From contig OU015568.1 of assembly GCA_907165135.1 (NCBI GenBank), forward strand, positions 8,502,501-8,566,500: a stretch of DNA of 64,000 bases, in the 5' to 3' direction. Both the position numbers and the translations under genes were made by a program. The notes under the pieces are model-generated. The model saw nothing but the letters and a program-made list of their open reading frames with translations, did not search any database and was not told the origin of the DNA. This stretch comes from Oikopleura dioica (Eukaryota; Chordata; Appendicularia; Copelata; Oikopleuridae). This document shows positions 43,757-56,600 of the stretch, piece after piece (the stretch's first letter is position 1; the number at the start of each line of letters is the position of its first letter).

Positions 43757-45448
43757 TCATAAAAAAATTGAAAATTTGATCACTTTTGATTTATATTGAC
43801 AAAAATAATCCTCCTCCGCATCTTTGAACTGGTGAATAAGCCAGCAAAAAGTACAAATACTAAATAATGAGTGCATTTCCGAAACCGTTGCCTGAATCAT
43901 GAGCGAGTACTCGGTACTGCGCGGTGACAAAGTGCCTTCGCGACGGCGCCGTTGCTGGGCTGATCGATAGTCTTCGTCCTTTTTGCTCGAGCTCAACTTC
44001 CCGACCAGGACGTCCAATCGATCTCGACTCTGACTCAGGAATGTCTTTTTACGCTGTGGACGGATTTATGACCAGCTAACTTCAAACAAAGCATAAAAAC
44101 GATGCAAATATTTTGAAATTTTAGTTAAAAAAGAATGAAATCCTTTCATAATGAAAAAGTCGTAAATCACTTTTCCTTGTTCGGCTTTGATTCTGGCAGC
44201 GATTGCCTCTGGTGGTATCGGAGGTTTTTCCTCGTCAGTGCGCTGGAATGATCTTGCGAGTGTGGGGTAAAAATAAAACTGAAAAGAAAAGTTTTCAACG
44301 ACTTTTAAAATGGAAACAATCTGGACCTGTCAAAGGATTGCAACGAACCATAGAGGGGTTGTTGAGGCAAGGCGGTGGAAATGTTCCGTCTCTGCGCAGC
44401 GGGGGTCCAAGCTTGCCTAAGAAAAATTATTGGAAATTGGGTATTCTTATTCCTGCTTGTTATTGACTCTGGCCGAGCTGGAGGGGCTCAGGCATTGAAG
44501 GAGAGAGTCGAAACAAAGAAGCTAATTGACCGTGAAATCCTCTCACACTTATAAATACCCTTTCAATCTTACTCTGATGAGCTTTTAGGTTGTTTCGGGT
44601 ATTTTTCTAGCGCTAGGTGATACAAGAGGATAAGGGAAGGAAATTTTCGATAAGGAGAGGATTTTCGGGGGAGGGCGGAGGATAAGGTCTACCTTGTAGG
44701 CTGAAAAACTTCGAAATCATGGCGAGCAGTACTGTCAGGAAGCGAGGCAGTTTCGGAATCACCAAATTCCAGATTTGGAGAGTCAGTACGGGTAGGAACG
44801 TAGCGATGGCTTTGGAGCTCGCCTTGTGATTTGGAACCATGTGTATTTCTGAAAAAGGCAATGTTAAAGCTAATCTGTAGTGAGTCACTACTAGTGCCGA
44901 GATTCGATTCTATGATAGGCATCTATTGGAGATAGAAATGCAGCCGGCGATCTACTGCTGCAAAACAACTGTTCTGAGCACTTGCAAAGAAAATCATCTG
45001 CTTCCAGCGTATAAATACAATCCTTCGCTTTTGTTGCGTTATATTTTTAAAATGATTTCAATACATCAAGAATCACTTGCTCACGAAAAATCTCCTTTAT
45101 AATATCTTCACTTCATTTATGAAATGATTCAGATCTCGAAAAATATCCTAGAGACTGCATTCTGCCTACAATAATTTATCATTAAATAAACTGTCATCAA
45201 TAATAATTATTGTGTTCTCGCAATATCTCAAATAATCACCAAGTTGTGACTTAGTTGACTTACCTTAGTGGTTGAACAGCAGCGATAGGAGTTCCATGAA
45301 CAAGTGACTGTAGCGATTGCGAGACATCTTCACTGTAGCCAAGCGGCTTGGAAAGATCAGAAACCGGTCCCAGTGAACGCAGTCTTTGGCGAGTTATGCG
45401 GTGTTCATTTTCTGGCTTGAGCCAAACAGGCAAATGTCGCCCGTTCAT
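43757..45448 (-). CDS. Unrecognised basic, Ser-rich protein downstream of OTUD6
   Basis: Exon 1 starts MNGRHLPVWLKPENEHRITR at 45448. Exon 2 (about 44846-44692) contains YVPTRTDSPNLEFGDSETAS. Exon 3 (about 44247-44176) has LRYHQRQSLPESKPNK and exon 4 (44053 onward) RKKTFLSQSRDRLDVLVGKL, then AQQRRRREGTLSPRSTEYS. A last small exon gives FKDAEEDYFCQYKSK. The join of exons 3 and 4 uses a GA-AG intron (44175-44054). No domain is recognisable; repeated R-x-x-S/T sites and basic runs suggest a phosphorylated cytoplasmic or nuclear protein. It follows OTUD6 by 100 bases with a poly-T-AG acceptor in between, so it is probably the second gene of an operon. Confidence 0.5.
44054..44175 (-). other. GA-AG intron
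   Basis: AACAAG|GAAAAGTG to TCCACAG|CGTAAA keeps phase 0 between SKPNK and RKKTF. The GT two bases on gives a frame that stops. Confidence 0.5.
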
Positions 45449-45547
45449 TTTTGCGCGACGCCGATTTCAAACTCGTCCCATTTTCTAAAAAAAAAAATTT
45501 TTGAAAATCAATTTTGCTTGATTATAAATATATTGCGAAAAAGTCAG
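45449..45547 (-). promoter_or_regulatory. Intercistronic spacer with strong poly-T AG acceptor
   Basis: Between the OTUD6 stop and the next gene's ATG, the minus strand carries eleven T followed by AG (acceptor ends at 45485) and no AATAAA. This is the expected form of a trans-splice site inside an operon. Confidence 0.5.
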
Positions 45548-47599
45548 CTAAATCGCCTCGACAGAATCATAATGCTCTCCCGAAGCGTACAAGTGTCGGC
45601 AGTAAATAATCGTCAAAAGTTTCTCTTCGTCATTTTTCTCTTCGCCAAAGAAAAGCTCGTTCGGTGACTCGGCCTACAAAAACACGGCATTGAAAAATCT
45701 GTCAATCGAGAATGATTTTGGACGGACCTGAATGACACGAATCCGCGTTTCTAATGCAGCCGCCAAAGCAGTCAGTTCGATTTGACCTCCCCAGATTGGC
45801 TCGTTCACTAATTTCTGGCAGTACAGCTCTATCACGGCGTCATCAAAAATATAAACTTTCGGTCAATTTCATGCGAAAATTTTGGGAAGAGATTCCGATC
45901 TTTTGCAAATCCTAAAAATCACTGATTTTGATCTTGAATCTTATTATTCCCAAAAATATTATAATAAAACGAGATTTTATTTGAACACAAGTCCGTTTAG
46001 GTGCTTTCTTGAGCAGTTAGCAATCGATCTTATTTGAAAAAGAAATATAAAAGTGTAAACCCTAGATTTATAGTATTTGAAATTGTTGCCTGACTAGGTC
46101 ACATTTCAAAAGCAAAAATGACGATCAAATGATAACCCAGATCTCCTTTATCTAGTGCAAATTTACGAATCCCGCTGAGGTTTCTCCTCGCGCCCTTTTT
46201 AAAAGGTATAAAATAGGAATCTGTCCTTTGAAATCTCAAAAAAAAAAAATGAAACAGAAGCTTGCCTAATTAGATTCCGTAGGTCGTCAGCCCTCTCGAG
46301 GAAATCCAGAAAATTTTTCAAATTATACCTGTATTACTGATCAAATGAAAACATAATAGCACTTATTTGATAGACCAACGTATGATCCTTCAAATAAATA
46401 TTCAAATATAAATCATCTCACTTTCGTAAAAAAATACCGCCGTTTCCTATGTCTGATTCCAAAAACGCAGCGAACTGTTCTTTATTCTTCAATAAATGCT
46501 CGGCCGCAATTTCTCTCAATTCTTCGACCGAAATTCTCGGCCTGTTCTTTTTCATTTGATGCACGAGAGAAGAGAACATACAGTCACCGTCGCTGGGAAC
46601 CGACTTTCGCTTGAGTCCATTTTGCTTGAGTAAATTATTGAGACGCTCCTTCTCCACCGCCGCTGGGGTCAGTTCGCCGCGCAGGAATTTCTCGTTTTCC
46701 TTTTTCAAGTCGCAAACTTTAGAATAGAAAAATCCCAGATCGAAAAATATTTTTATGAAAAAGAACTGAAACGGCCGCGGGCAACGGACTTATTAAATTT
46801 TTACATGACAATTTTTTTCTACAAAGCTATAATTAGCATAATTGTTCCTAAAGCTGAAAAGGGGCTCAAAGAAGGCTCGGCAACCTGTGTAGAAAATCTG
46901 AGTCAGGATCCCGAAAGAATATTATGAAAACCGCGCAGTCTTTTCTGGATCCTGACTCAGAATTTCAACACAGGTTGTCGAGCTCTGGGCTCAAAATTAT
47001 TACCCTCAAAATACTTTTTTCAGATTATATTTTTGCGTCTTTTCCTCATCAATAGCAGCCTTGATTCTTTCCTTCCTCTCTTTCTCTTCTTGCTCTTTCT
47101 TGAGTCGCCTCTTCGCCGTTTTCGAAAGTTTGCTTTCCTTCTCCACTTGAGCGTTCGTTTCTTCGCTCTTCTCTGATTCTTCTCCTTTTGAATCTGCGAT
47201 TGATTCTTTTTCCTCAAGACTGAGCTTAGCGAGGATGATCTCGTCGTTTTCCGAAAATAAAAGGCGACTCTTTTCTTTTTCGTGACGGTCGTCCAAATCG
47301 TCTCTTTCTTTCTTCACTTCTTTTTTAATCCTCTTTTTGTTCACTGCTTCGGAAATGCGTTTCTGAAAGCAAAAATCACTAATTGAAACTTCTCTTTCGA
47401 ATTTGAACCTGAAAAATGTCTTCGTAATATTTCGTCTCCTTAGCGTGCCTGTCATCAAGTTCTTCTAGCAAAAGGCTCTATATTTATATTTTCAAAACCG
47501 CTAAAACGAAATCCATACGTTTCAAAATCGAATTCGACCCTTGACTATAGATTTGATCACAATCTGTGTTTCAGGGTTGAAATCGCCTTCTTCCGACAT
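45548..47599 (-). CDS. OTUD6B: OTUD6-type OTU-domain deubiquitinase
   Basis: A Lys/Glu-rich coiled N-terminus (KLSKTAKRRLKKEQEEKERK) precedes the OTU domain. The catalytic Cys loop is KRKSVPSDGDCMFSSLVHQM (family: IPSDGHCMYKAI). The domain continues with YCQKLVNEPIWGGQIEL, and the catalytic His is in YCRHLYASGEHYDSVEAI (family: YMRHAYGLGEHYNSV). The Asp, Cys and His of the triad are all present. The fold hydrolyses ubiquitin chains, and OTUD6 proteins act around translation and stress. Exon joins are phase-consistent. The intron 46427-45860 is unusually long for this locus, and the one at about 47010-46725 contains a hairpin. ATG at 47599 begins MSEEGDFNPETQIV. Vertebrate OTUD6A and OTUD6B cannot be told apart here. 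Confidence 0.9.
46863..46991. repeat. Inverted repeat in an OTUD6 intron
   Basis: Arms 46863-46911 and 46947-46991 pair through CAACCTGTGT/ACACAGGTTG and CTGAGTCAGGATCC/GGATCCTGACTCAG, with a loop of about 35 bases. This could be a small foldback element or a structured RNA. Confidence 0.75.
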
Positions 47600-48793
47600 T
47601 TTTTTCTTCTATAATGAAATGTTGAAGGACACTTTCATGGAGAAAAATTTGAACGAACAAAGAAAAAGGAGCTTTTTGGAGTTTATCTTTATTTTAGGAA
47701 GAATTATTTGAGAACAGGGAGAGAGGGAGTAACCAAAAGAATGACTCAGTAAGAATTCATATTATTTTAGAGATCATTTAATAAACTGAAGTAAAATTTA
47801 AAGTATAATTCATGGTTCATGAGCAGCAATCAAAAGGCTTGATTATTCACTCTAACTGGTACATCAGGGACCCCACTGTACATCATTTGATAAAGAATTA
47901 GTAAAAATTTACAATAAATTGTGAGAATGAAAAACACCCTCACTCGTGACGAATGGGCCAGAAGGTACTAATGAAGGTTGATCAAAAAGTTTTCATTTGA
48001 TTATAATTTTTAAGAATTTCAAACGGTAGCGTCGTATTTATGAGTTTCCAAAAAATGGCGCTATGGACATTCTCAGCGGGAGTTACGGGTTTGCTTCGAG
48101 TAAAAAATCTAGATTATTATTTGCACGACCTTTTTTTACTGTTACAGTAAACACCCAGTCTGGGTTAGGCTTTCTGGAAGCTTTTTATAGCCTATAAAAA
48201 TGGTACTGTTGGGAAATTCAATTTAAAAACAAGGTCTATTAAAAATCAGGAATAAGTGCAATCTATGAGTGTAGTGAAACTGTGCCACGGACGCTGGTAT
48301 CAGGAAAGAGGGATGAAAAAGTGCAGTAGCTTGGTTCTCGGTTAGATTTCAGGGCAGCGGTGCTGCGTCAGAGTCGCGCGCCCAATTAAAATTGTGGCTC
48401 GGCCATGACTAGGCAAGTTCGACTCTTCTTTTATCACCGCCCGGAGGAGCTAATCAAGGAAATTCAAAAAAATCCGACACATTTTTTCAAGCACCACTTC
48501 ACTGACTCAAGACAGAGAATTCATGAAGTTACTGATCGACGGAAAATCGACAGAACAAGAATTTTTTAGCGCTAGAATTAAAAAAATAAGGCATTTTTTT
48601 CTGAAAACAGGTGTCTTGATTTTCGGTAGTGATGAATGAGAAGCTACAAATGATTTTTGCCAGAAATATAGATAAATTTTTATAATAAAAATGAATTTCA
48701 TTTTCGGAAATCATGCTTCGCGGTAGCTCATTAATGATTTTTAAATATGCTATTCAATGAATTCATGAATAGTATCAATTATTTCGATTTAGA
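47600..48793. other. Divergent region between OTUD6 and PDI
   Basis: About 1.2 kb, A/T-rich, with a G/C-richer island at 48270-48440. Both flanking genes start from it, so it should contain both promoters. No RNA gene or domain was recognised. Confidence 0.35.
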
Positions 48794-50679
48794 ATGAAAG
48801 CGATAATCGGATTGTTAGCCCTCGTGGCAGCAGAAATCACCAGCGAAGGAGGAGTTCTTGTTGGAACTAAAGAAAACTTTGACGAAATTCTTGAAAACAA
48901 CGCTTTCGTCCTTGTTGAGTTCTGTAAGTAGCAAAGAAGTTGCTGTTTTGAACAAATAACTGGCATTTGTTTTGTTGAATAACCAGACCTTTCCGAAACA
49001 AATAGAAAAAGGTTAAAACAGTCAACAAATTGACCAATCATTTTTTGAACAGAATCTGTTACATACAGCTTCTTTTCATGATTAGAGCAACACGGAAACA
49101 AACAGGATTTCACTCGAACTATTTTTTAGATGCTCCGTGGTGTGGTCACTGTAAACAACTCGCTCCCGAATACGAATCTGCTGCTGGTAAACTCGCCGAA
49201 TCCAATCCTGAAATCAAGCTTGTCAAAGTAATTTCAGCCCTTTTCTTTTCCACTAATTTTCTTCATAAAGGTTGATGCTACTGAAGAAGGCGACCTCGCC
49301 GGAGAATTTGACGTTGGAGGATACCCAACTTTGAAATTCTTCAAAAACGGCAACCGAGACAATGGAATCGAGTACGGTGGTGGACGACAAGCCGACGAAA
49401 TTGTTTCTTGGCTAATTAAGAAATCGGGACCTCCGGCAATTGAGATCAGCGGCGCTGATGCAGCCAAAGCAGCTGTGGACGACAACGATGTTATTGTCTT
49501 GATTAACGGGTAGACAGTTCCTTATCTTTTCCATTTTATTCATTTTTAAATAGAAAGACTGATGAATTCATCGCCGCCGCCGACTCCATCGATGATGTCG
49601 TCTTTGGCGTCCTCGACGAAGCCGCCGCCGCCGAGCTCAAAGTCGATGCCGGCAAAATCGCCCTTTTCAAGAAGTTCGACGACAACCGAGTCGACTACTC
49701 TGGCGCCAACGACGCCGACGAAATCACCGCCTTTGTCAATTCCGAGTCTCTTCCTCTCGTCAACGAATTCAACGACGAAACTGCTCCAAAGATCTTCGGC
49801 GGCGATATTACTCAGCATGTTCTTCTCTTTGCCGCCAAATCTGCTGAAGGATACGATGATAACTACGCTGCCATGGCCGCTGCTGCCAAGGACTTCAAGG
49901 TGAAAAATAATCATTAAAGAACATTCTTGTAATCAAGCTATGTAGGGCAAAACTCTCTTTGTCGTTGTTGATTGCGACGTTGAAGACAACGGTCGTGTTC
50001 TCGAATTCTTCGGCCTCACTCAAGAAAACTGCCCAGCCGTCCGTCTCATCCAAATGGGCGACTCCATGGCCAAATTCAAGCCACCAAGCGAGGAGATCTC
50101 CGCAACCTCTTTGGCCGGATTCGTCAACGGTGTTGAAAGCGGTGAAATTACTCGACATTTGATGTCCGAAGATGTTCCCGAGTCTAACGATGGACCAGTT
50201 TTCGTCATTGTCGGCAAGAACTTTGAAGAGACCGTCCGAGATCCAGCCAAACACGTCCTCGTTGAATTCTACGCCCCATGGTGCGGACACTGCAAAGCGC
50301 TCGAGCCAACTTACGAGAAGCTTGGAAAGCACTTTGCTGATAGAGACGACGTTGTTATCGCCAAGACCGACGCTACCGCCAACGAATTCGAAGGTGTCGA
50401 TGTCCAGGGTTTCCCAACGATCAAGTTCTTCCCCAAGGGAGAGGATTCTGATGTCATTGAATACGAAGGCGATCGATCTCTCGAAGCTCTCATCACTTTT
50501 GTTGAGTCCGACGGTACCGAGGGCAATGATGGAGCAGGAGACGATTATGATGATGAAGACGTAAGAATTCCAGAAGTGGAACTCATCATATAACCTTGGA
50601 TTTTTAGTACGAGGACTACGACGACGAAGACGAGGATTATGAAGATTACGATGACGAAGAAGGTCACGATGAGCTCTAG
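48794..50679 (+). CDS. PDI: Protein disulfide isomerase, ER lumen
   Basis: The start [20 protein letters not shown] is a signal peptide. Two catalytic thioredoxin domains (a and a') each have APWCGHCK, separated by the redox-inactive b and b' domains. Each catalytic domain has its cis-Pro segment ([18 protein letters not shown]). A long acidic tail of Asp/Glu/Tyr ends GHDEL, an ER retention signal. The order a-b-b'-a'-acidic tail is that of classical PDIA1. It would form and isomerise disulfides in secretory proteins. Six exons are separated by short GT-AG introns except the first (about 48926-49130), which splits the first active-site block. Length, about 490-500 residues, is normal. Confidence 0.95.
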
Positions 50680-53600
50680 AGATTTCATTTATTAAAATTA
50701 ACACTTTTAAACAATTAATTTCGCAACAACTGAAACAACTGCTAGAATTGCCACGTGTGAGCAAAACAATATTTTCTACCCTCGTCCTTCCAAAGAACAT
50801 ATAGTGATTCCTATCTATTTGAAACGATACTGTAGTCTCCTCAAGTTCTGCAGCTGAATCCTTTGTTCAATTACACAGTGATCGCGTCAAGTGCAATAAA
50901 CCTAAGAATAATACTGTAATCATCAAGTCAGAGAGTGGCTTTTCTGAAAGTCTCTCACCAAAAATGTGTTTTTTTCTATAAAATCAACCTTGATTGTCTT
51001 GATTTTCCTCAAGAAACTGGACATCGACCATATGAGTAAAAAGCCAAGCATATTTTAATATTTTTTTTCGACTAGAGAGCATGAATGATAGCATAAAATA
51101 AAGAATGGAGCTCATCATTATTTATAAAGCTCTGACAAAGTATAAGTCATACCTTCTTTTCTATGAAAGAAAACTTGGTGCGAATCTAAGCATGCTAAAG
51201 CATCTGCAAAGATGCAATCAACAAAGACTACCATCGCAATATAATTAACGCTTGTTTATTTTTTAATAAAATTGAAGCCATTGCTATTTCCATCTCTTGG
51301 CTAGGCATTGAAAATTTACCCAGAAAAGGATTTTCCATTGAGCTCAAGATCTGGAAGGAAAAAGAATCCAGCTCCGGCGCTCGAATTTCTAGCGTCTCAT
51401 CCTGCGCCAAAATTTCACACCTCGATTTCCTTCTTTACCACCTGCTCAACTATATTTACGACTTGAGTGAAGTACTGTAAGTAGTATTTGTGATGCCGGT
51501 TGGCCGATCTGTTTTGACTTGTGCGAGGCTGAGCCGACCGCGAGATGGATATTCCGGGCGCAGAGTGCGGTCGCCCGCATTCGGTACCGAGGTGTGACTT
51601 TTTTTTTTCTTCCATTTCCATTTGCTGCATGGAAGCCACACTTGATACTAGAATCCGTGGTGAATCCTAAGCGCGTGAAAAAGCAAAACCGCCAAATCGC
51701 ACCCAAAGTATGAAAACGCCACGACTACCTCTCTCCCCTATGCAAACATAAAAGGCTAGTCATAGAAGGGGCACTTCCATTTCTTTGGATTAGGCGGCGA
51801 AAATCCGCGAAAAATATAGCGCGAGAAAAAAGAGGACCGCAAGATTGAATCGGTCACGCTGCCAAAGCCACTTGAAAGAAGAGCGTATGCAGTTTTATGA
51901 ATACATTTTTATCATTCTTTCGTTTGCAAGAAAAATAACGTGAATTCCGATTCTATCGAATGGAAATATTATCACCTGTATCTTTCGTTGTTCGTTTGAT
52001 TGGTATCATGATTTTTTGCTAGTTATTTCTCGCAGCAGGTAGCATCTCCTGCCGAGTTTATCGACTCAGTCGCGCCATAAAGTGTTCAACTCTGGATTTA
52101 TATTTCGAGAGTCGACCTTTGTTCAGTTAATATGGAAAATAAAATGATCAGCTTGAATATGCAAAATTTTTCTTCGAGTTAAGATTAGTTAATAATTTTA
52201 ACTAGAAGAAAGATGTCTTATATTGAAAACTGAAATTTTGAAAACAAGAAAACGAAAGAATTGTCACGATTACTAGACTGTCTTCAATAAATTCAATTAA
52301 CGTATAGTCTATACCGTATATACCGTATAGTCTAGTAGTAGAAGTCTAAGTAGAAAAACATAGTTTACTTGTTGTGTATTTCAATTACAGGAAAAGAAGG
52401 AAGGAAAATCAGAAAAGCGACGTCAGTTGTCGCCTGGCTCCATTGTTAATCTATTTATGTTGTTGCAGTGCGGTCGTCGTTTCCTTCTGGTGGTGGTGGC
52501 GGCAAGCTGGCACCAAGAGGCGAGCGCAGCCAGACGATTCATTTCAATCGATCAGTTCCGAAATAGCACACAAAAGGCCAGTGTCGCAGCATTTCAGAAT
52601 CTACTCAAATCAGCATTTTTAACAAACAAAAGAAAGAAGTACTGATCAAAATTGTTACTTACGTGTTTAGCAATCGTGAAGATGGGAATATCTTCAAGGA
52701 TTTTGGGTACAAGACGTTTGCAAAATATTCAAATACAATTTTACATATATCAAGATGATGTTAGACAATGCATTTGACAAGAAAAATGTTATATAAAACG
52801 TGTTCACTCGAATGTCGATTTCTCTACTAGCAATATTTTTAAGAACATCCCGACTACGAGTCCAAATATAGTACCTGTAGGCTCCGAAATGATTTCCGCA
52901 GGTATAGAAGGCTTACGGTAGCCCACTTTGACAAAACCTCTTGATTTTATCCAACCATCAATGAGTTCTTTCTAGGAATCTTTCAACCCCTAATTGGCCA
53001 TTACCGCGCGTCAAACATCTTTGTCGAAATTGAAAACGTCCGGTTGGGTTTATTTAACTTTGCGTCGGCGTGTGAAACCGCGTGCATTTTCATTGCTGTC
53101 TCGCTTTGGCGAAATTCAAAGGATGTAAGTGTGATGCGCCTGCGTTGAAATGCAGGAAACGCGACATTTTCGTTTAAACATTTTAGCAAAGGCGCCAACC
53201 GGACGGGCTCAGTCGTGAAAATTGACGGCTCCTGACGCCGCTCCATCCCTTTTCATAATACCAAAAACGCAACACTGTCGACCAGACAATGAAGGAGCAC
53301 CACCTCCGAAGCCAAGTGTGATTGATTTACGCCTTTTGCCGCTGTTTTATTTACGAATAAGGTCACCCGCGCCGGCCAAATAAGGGAAAGATTTTGATAA
53401 TTATGATTTCTATCTGTTTTTGTGGAAAACTTTTTGAAGTCAAATTTTTTTCATAGATTTATTTTCATGATTTGTTTTTCGGAAGAGTCCACTCTTGCCT
53501 CTTCTCAATGAAACCGAGTTCCGTTTGTTTCTGCGCAGAATCTGTTTATATTTTGTCGAAGCTGGGACAGGAGGCCCTCTGATAGTTGGCAGAGAACAAG

Positions 53601-56600
53601 ACAGTTCGCAAATTTCACCAGGACCGCGCATAATCCCATCCAGATTTGCTTCCTGTCACTTTCATTTGCCCAGAAAAGCAATAAATCCGTCAACGAGAAA
53701 ATTCTTTTCTAAATAGCTTCTCGGTCAAAGACCCAGGTAAAGTCGTCCGGATTCCGGATCCCGTAGAAGAATCTACAGCGCGATGACTGTAATAAAAGCG
53801 TGCCAAAAGTGGAAAACATAAAATATTACGCTTTGGATTTCCGAAAGTAATTCTCGTTCGGCCGCCGCCTTTGAAGAATTGTAATGCCATAAACATGTTA
53901 AACATGATGTTTCTCGGCGAATAAATGTAAATTTGCTCAAGTTGTGGAAAATTGAGAAGTTGGGAAAATAAATTTCTCTTTCCCGCGTCGGAAAATTAGA
54001 ATGCTGGCCTTTTCCGCCACGGCTAACTCTTTCAACCAGCTAATTTACAAACAACAACATTCGTTTATTTCCCCCTTTGTGGGCTGACGATCATGTGCCA
54101 TGAATTTTGAAATAATAAATAGACCCAAAATTTAGTCGCAAGGGTCTTGTAGTAGTACTGCGATTTTGAGAGGGTAACCATCGTGAAATGTTTTTCTTGC
54201 AAAAAATATCTTTTGAAAGATTTCAGATATACCGGCAAAAAGAACAGGCTGGTTTCTCTGAGGAATGGTAATTGGCAATTAGAAGTGCTGGGAAATGGCC
54301 TCTACAAAAAGTCCCAAAGTCAACAAAGTCGGTAGATATTCATGTCGAGCTCTGATCAAAGGTATTTGTGAAAAAGCTCCACCCTTTTACCACCACCACC
54401 CATTTTCCAGGCGCCTGGGAAAGCGTCAAAATTCTCGACAAAAGAATCCGCAAAAAGCCATTTCTCCTTAACGTTTTCAAGACAGTATTAGAAGCCTCTC
54501 TGCTTTAGTAGCAGATGACCAACTGTAACTCGTTCACTTGCTGACAGATTCTGAAGTGTATGAAAAAGGAAGTGCGCCACCTTCTAACAAGCGGAGAACG
54601 TTGATTGGCGGAGCGGGTTTCCGATCGGATAGGATTCGCGTTTGCCATTTCCGCTTTATGCACACGGGCGCCCCCTTACCACACCGCTCGGTCGGGTTTT
54701 ACACTTTTCGCGTTCGTTTTTCTTGCGTTTTTGATGCTCTTTCTACTCATAGATAGCTCTAAAGGAAGAAATAGATACTTTCTTACATTACTGTCCATAA
54801 TATATCCACCTTTCTGAAGAAAGTTGTGAATGAAGCTTCAAAAATGTGGTTCAACGTCAAAATATTGGACATTTTTTGAGACTTTCGCGAGAATTATGAA
54901 GCGTAAATTTCTAATCAAAAGTCTTCGGAAAAACTCTGGGCAAAGACACTTCTCACTTATGTATCGTAGATGTAAGAAATACAGTGTTAGCTGGATAAGA
55001 GGAATGAAAGTGTGTCTCCCAAACAAGAAATTAGTGTCGAAGAGGCCTCAACCGAAACAGACCTTTTCGACCTCTTGTGCTATGACATCTTCGAAAGAGG
55101 ATACTAATTGCCTTGCCGATCCTTCCGGTTATTTTCAAAACTGTACCCATGCATGGGACAAATATTTTCACAACACAAGGGGCGAAAAAAAAGGAGAATC
55201 AATTCGAAGGAATTTTGATTGTGCTAATTGACGATAATTTGTTGGAAGAAGAAAGGAGATATGTTTTCAAGGTGAAGTGGGATTAATCGAATTTTGATTC
55301 AACGTAGTGATCATAATTGTATAAATTGAGCTTGATGCGGTTTGTGCAATAAGGTGCACCGATCGGATATCTAAACGTTTCCTTCTTTCACACTGTTTAT
55401 TTTTATTCAGGGGTGATTCAAGGGGTACGCTTCGTTATGAGAAAACTCAAATTATCAAATTGAAAAAATTGACCTTTCGAAAAGGGCGTGTATTTCTTTC
55501 CTGCGGATCTCAATCCGGTGGAAGGTTGGACCGACCGTCCGGTGTGAGTTTTGTCGCGGAATTCCGGCGCCACTAGGGCGCAGATGAAGTCATTAAGAGG
55601 ATTGGAAAGTCAATTCCGAGCGGCCTCACCAAAAAACGGCAAAACCGATATCCGGCAAATTAGGCGACAACCTTCGCACCCCATCCAACATCGCCGATAA
55701 TTTCCGCGATAATGACTTATTAATTCCACCATGAAGAGTGGAGCGCAGTGATTTAGACACCTCCACCGCCTCTCAAATTTGCGTAATTATTGATGCGTTT
55801 TAGGAAACCATAATAGTTCATTCATTATGAAAGGTTTGATGTTTTTCTCTAAGCTAACTTTCGAGAAAGTAAGTGAAATATTTAAAAAAACCATCCCTGG
55901 AAGTAGAAATAAAGCAAGAGAAAATATACTAGAAATACCAATACCAGAATGAAGGAGAATGTGAAGCAAACATCGCCAAATCCCACATGCTACCATAATC
56001 AATTTGATAATGTCTCTATCCTCTGACAGGATCTATGGGAACTACAAGAGTTTTGACACATCTAAGCGGTCCTACGCCAGCCTGGATTTGTATATTTGCG
56101 GCAGCTTTACCCTGGCCGGAAATATCGTTCTCATGCTTTTTCTTTCGCTGCGCACGCTGCTGAAAAGTCTTTGTAAAAAGAAACAAAACGGCGGGAACTG
56201 GCGGCGCAAAATAAACTATCTTGATTAATCTGTTGCAAAATACACCTTCCTTTGTCGAAGCTTGTTAATGACATGCCTCAAACATGTCAGCTCTTCGTGA
56301 CGAGCTTCGGCGGAAAGGAAAAGTACCGCCCCACTTCGCGCCTTGTTCTAGCGTCAAAGCCCAAACAAACACGACATGCCGTAATCTAACAAAAGGATTT
56401 CCATTTTGTTTGAGCTATTTTTAGGAAAAAGATCCTCACAGCGGAATATTATGCGTTGCGGTCCGCGAACAGGACATTTTGTTTATATACACTTGGCAGC
56501 TACCTGTAGATGTAGCTTTTTCGTACTTTGATGAATCATCAATGATGATGATGATCGAGGTATTTGTTTGACATCTTGTTTGGATGGAACAAAACAGAAA

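Noticed and set aside
48270-48440. Small structured RNA gene (snRNA-like island)
   Set aside because: The sequence is richer in G/C than its surroundings, but it does not match conserved U1, U2, U4, U5, U6 or 7SK segments that I know.
51415-51713. Four overlapping frames at 51.4-51.7 kb
   Set aside because: They are open on both strands, with no consistent exon structure or recognisable domain.
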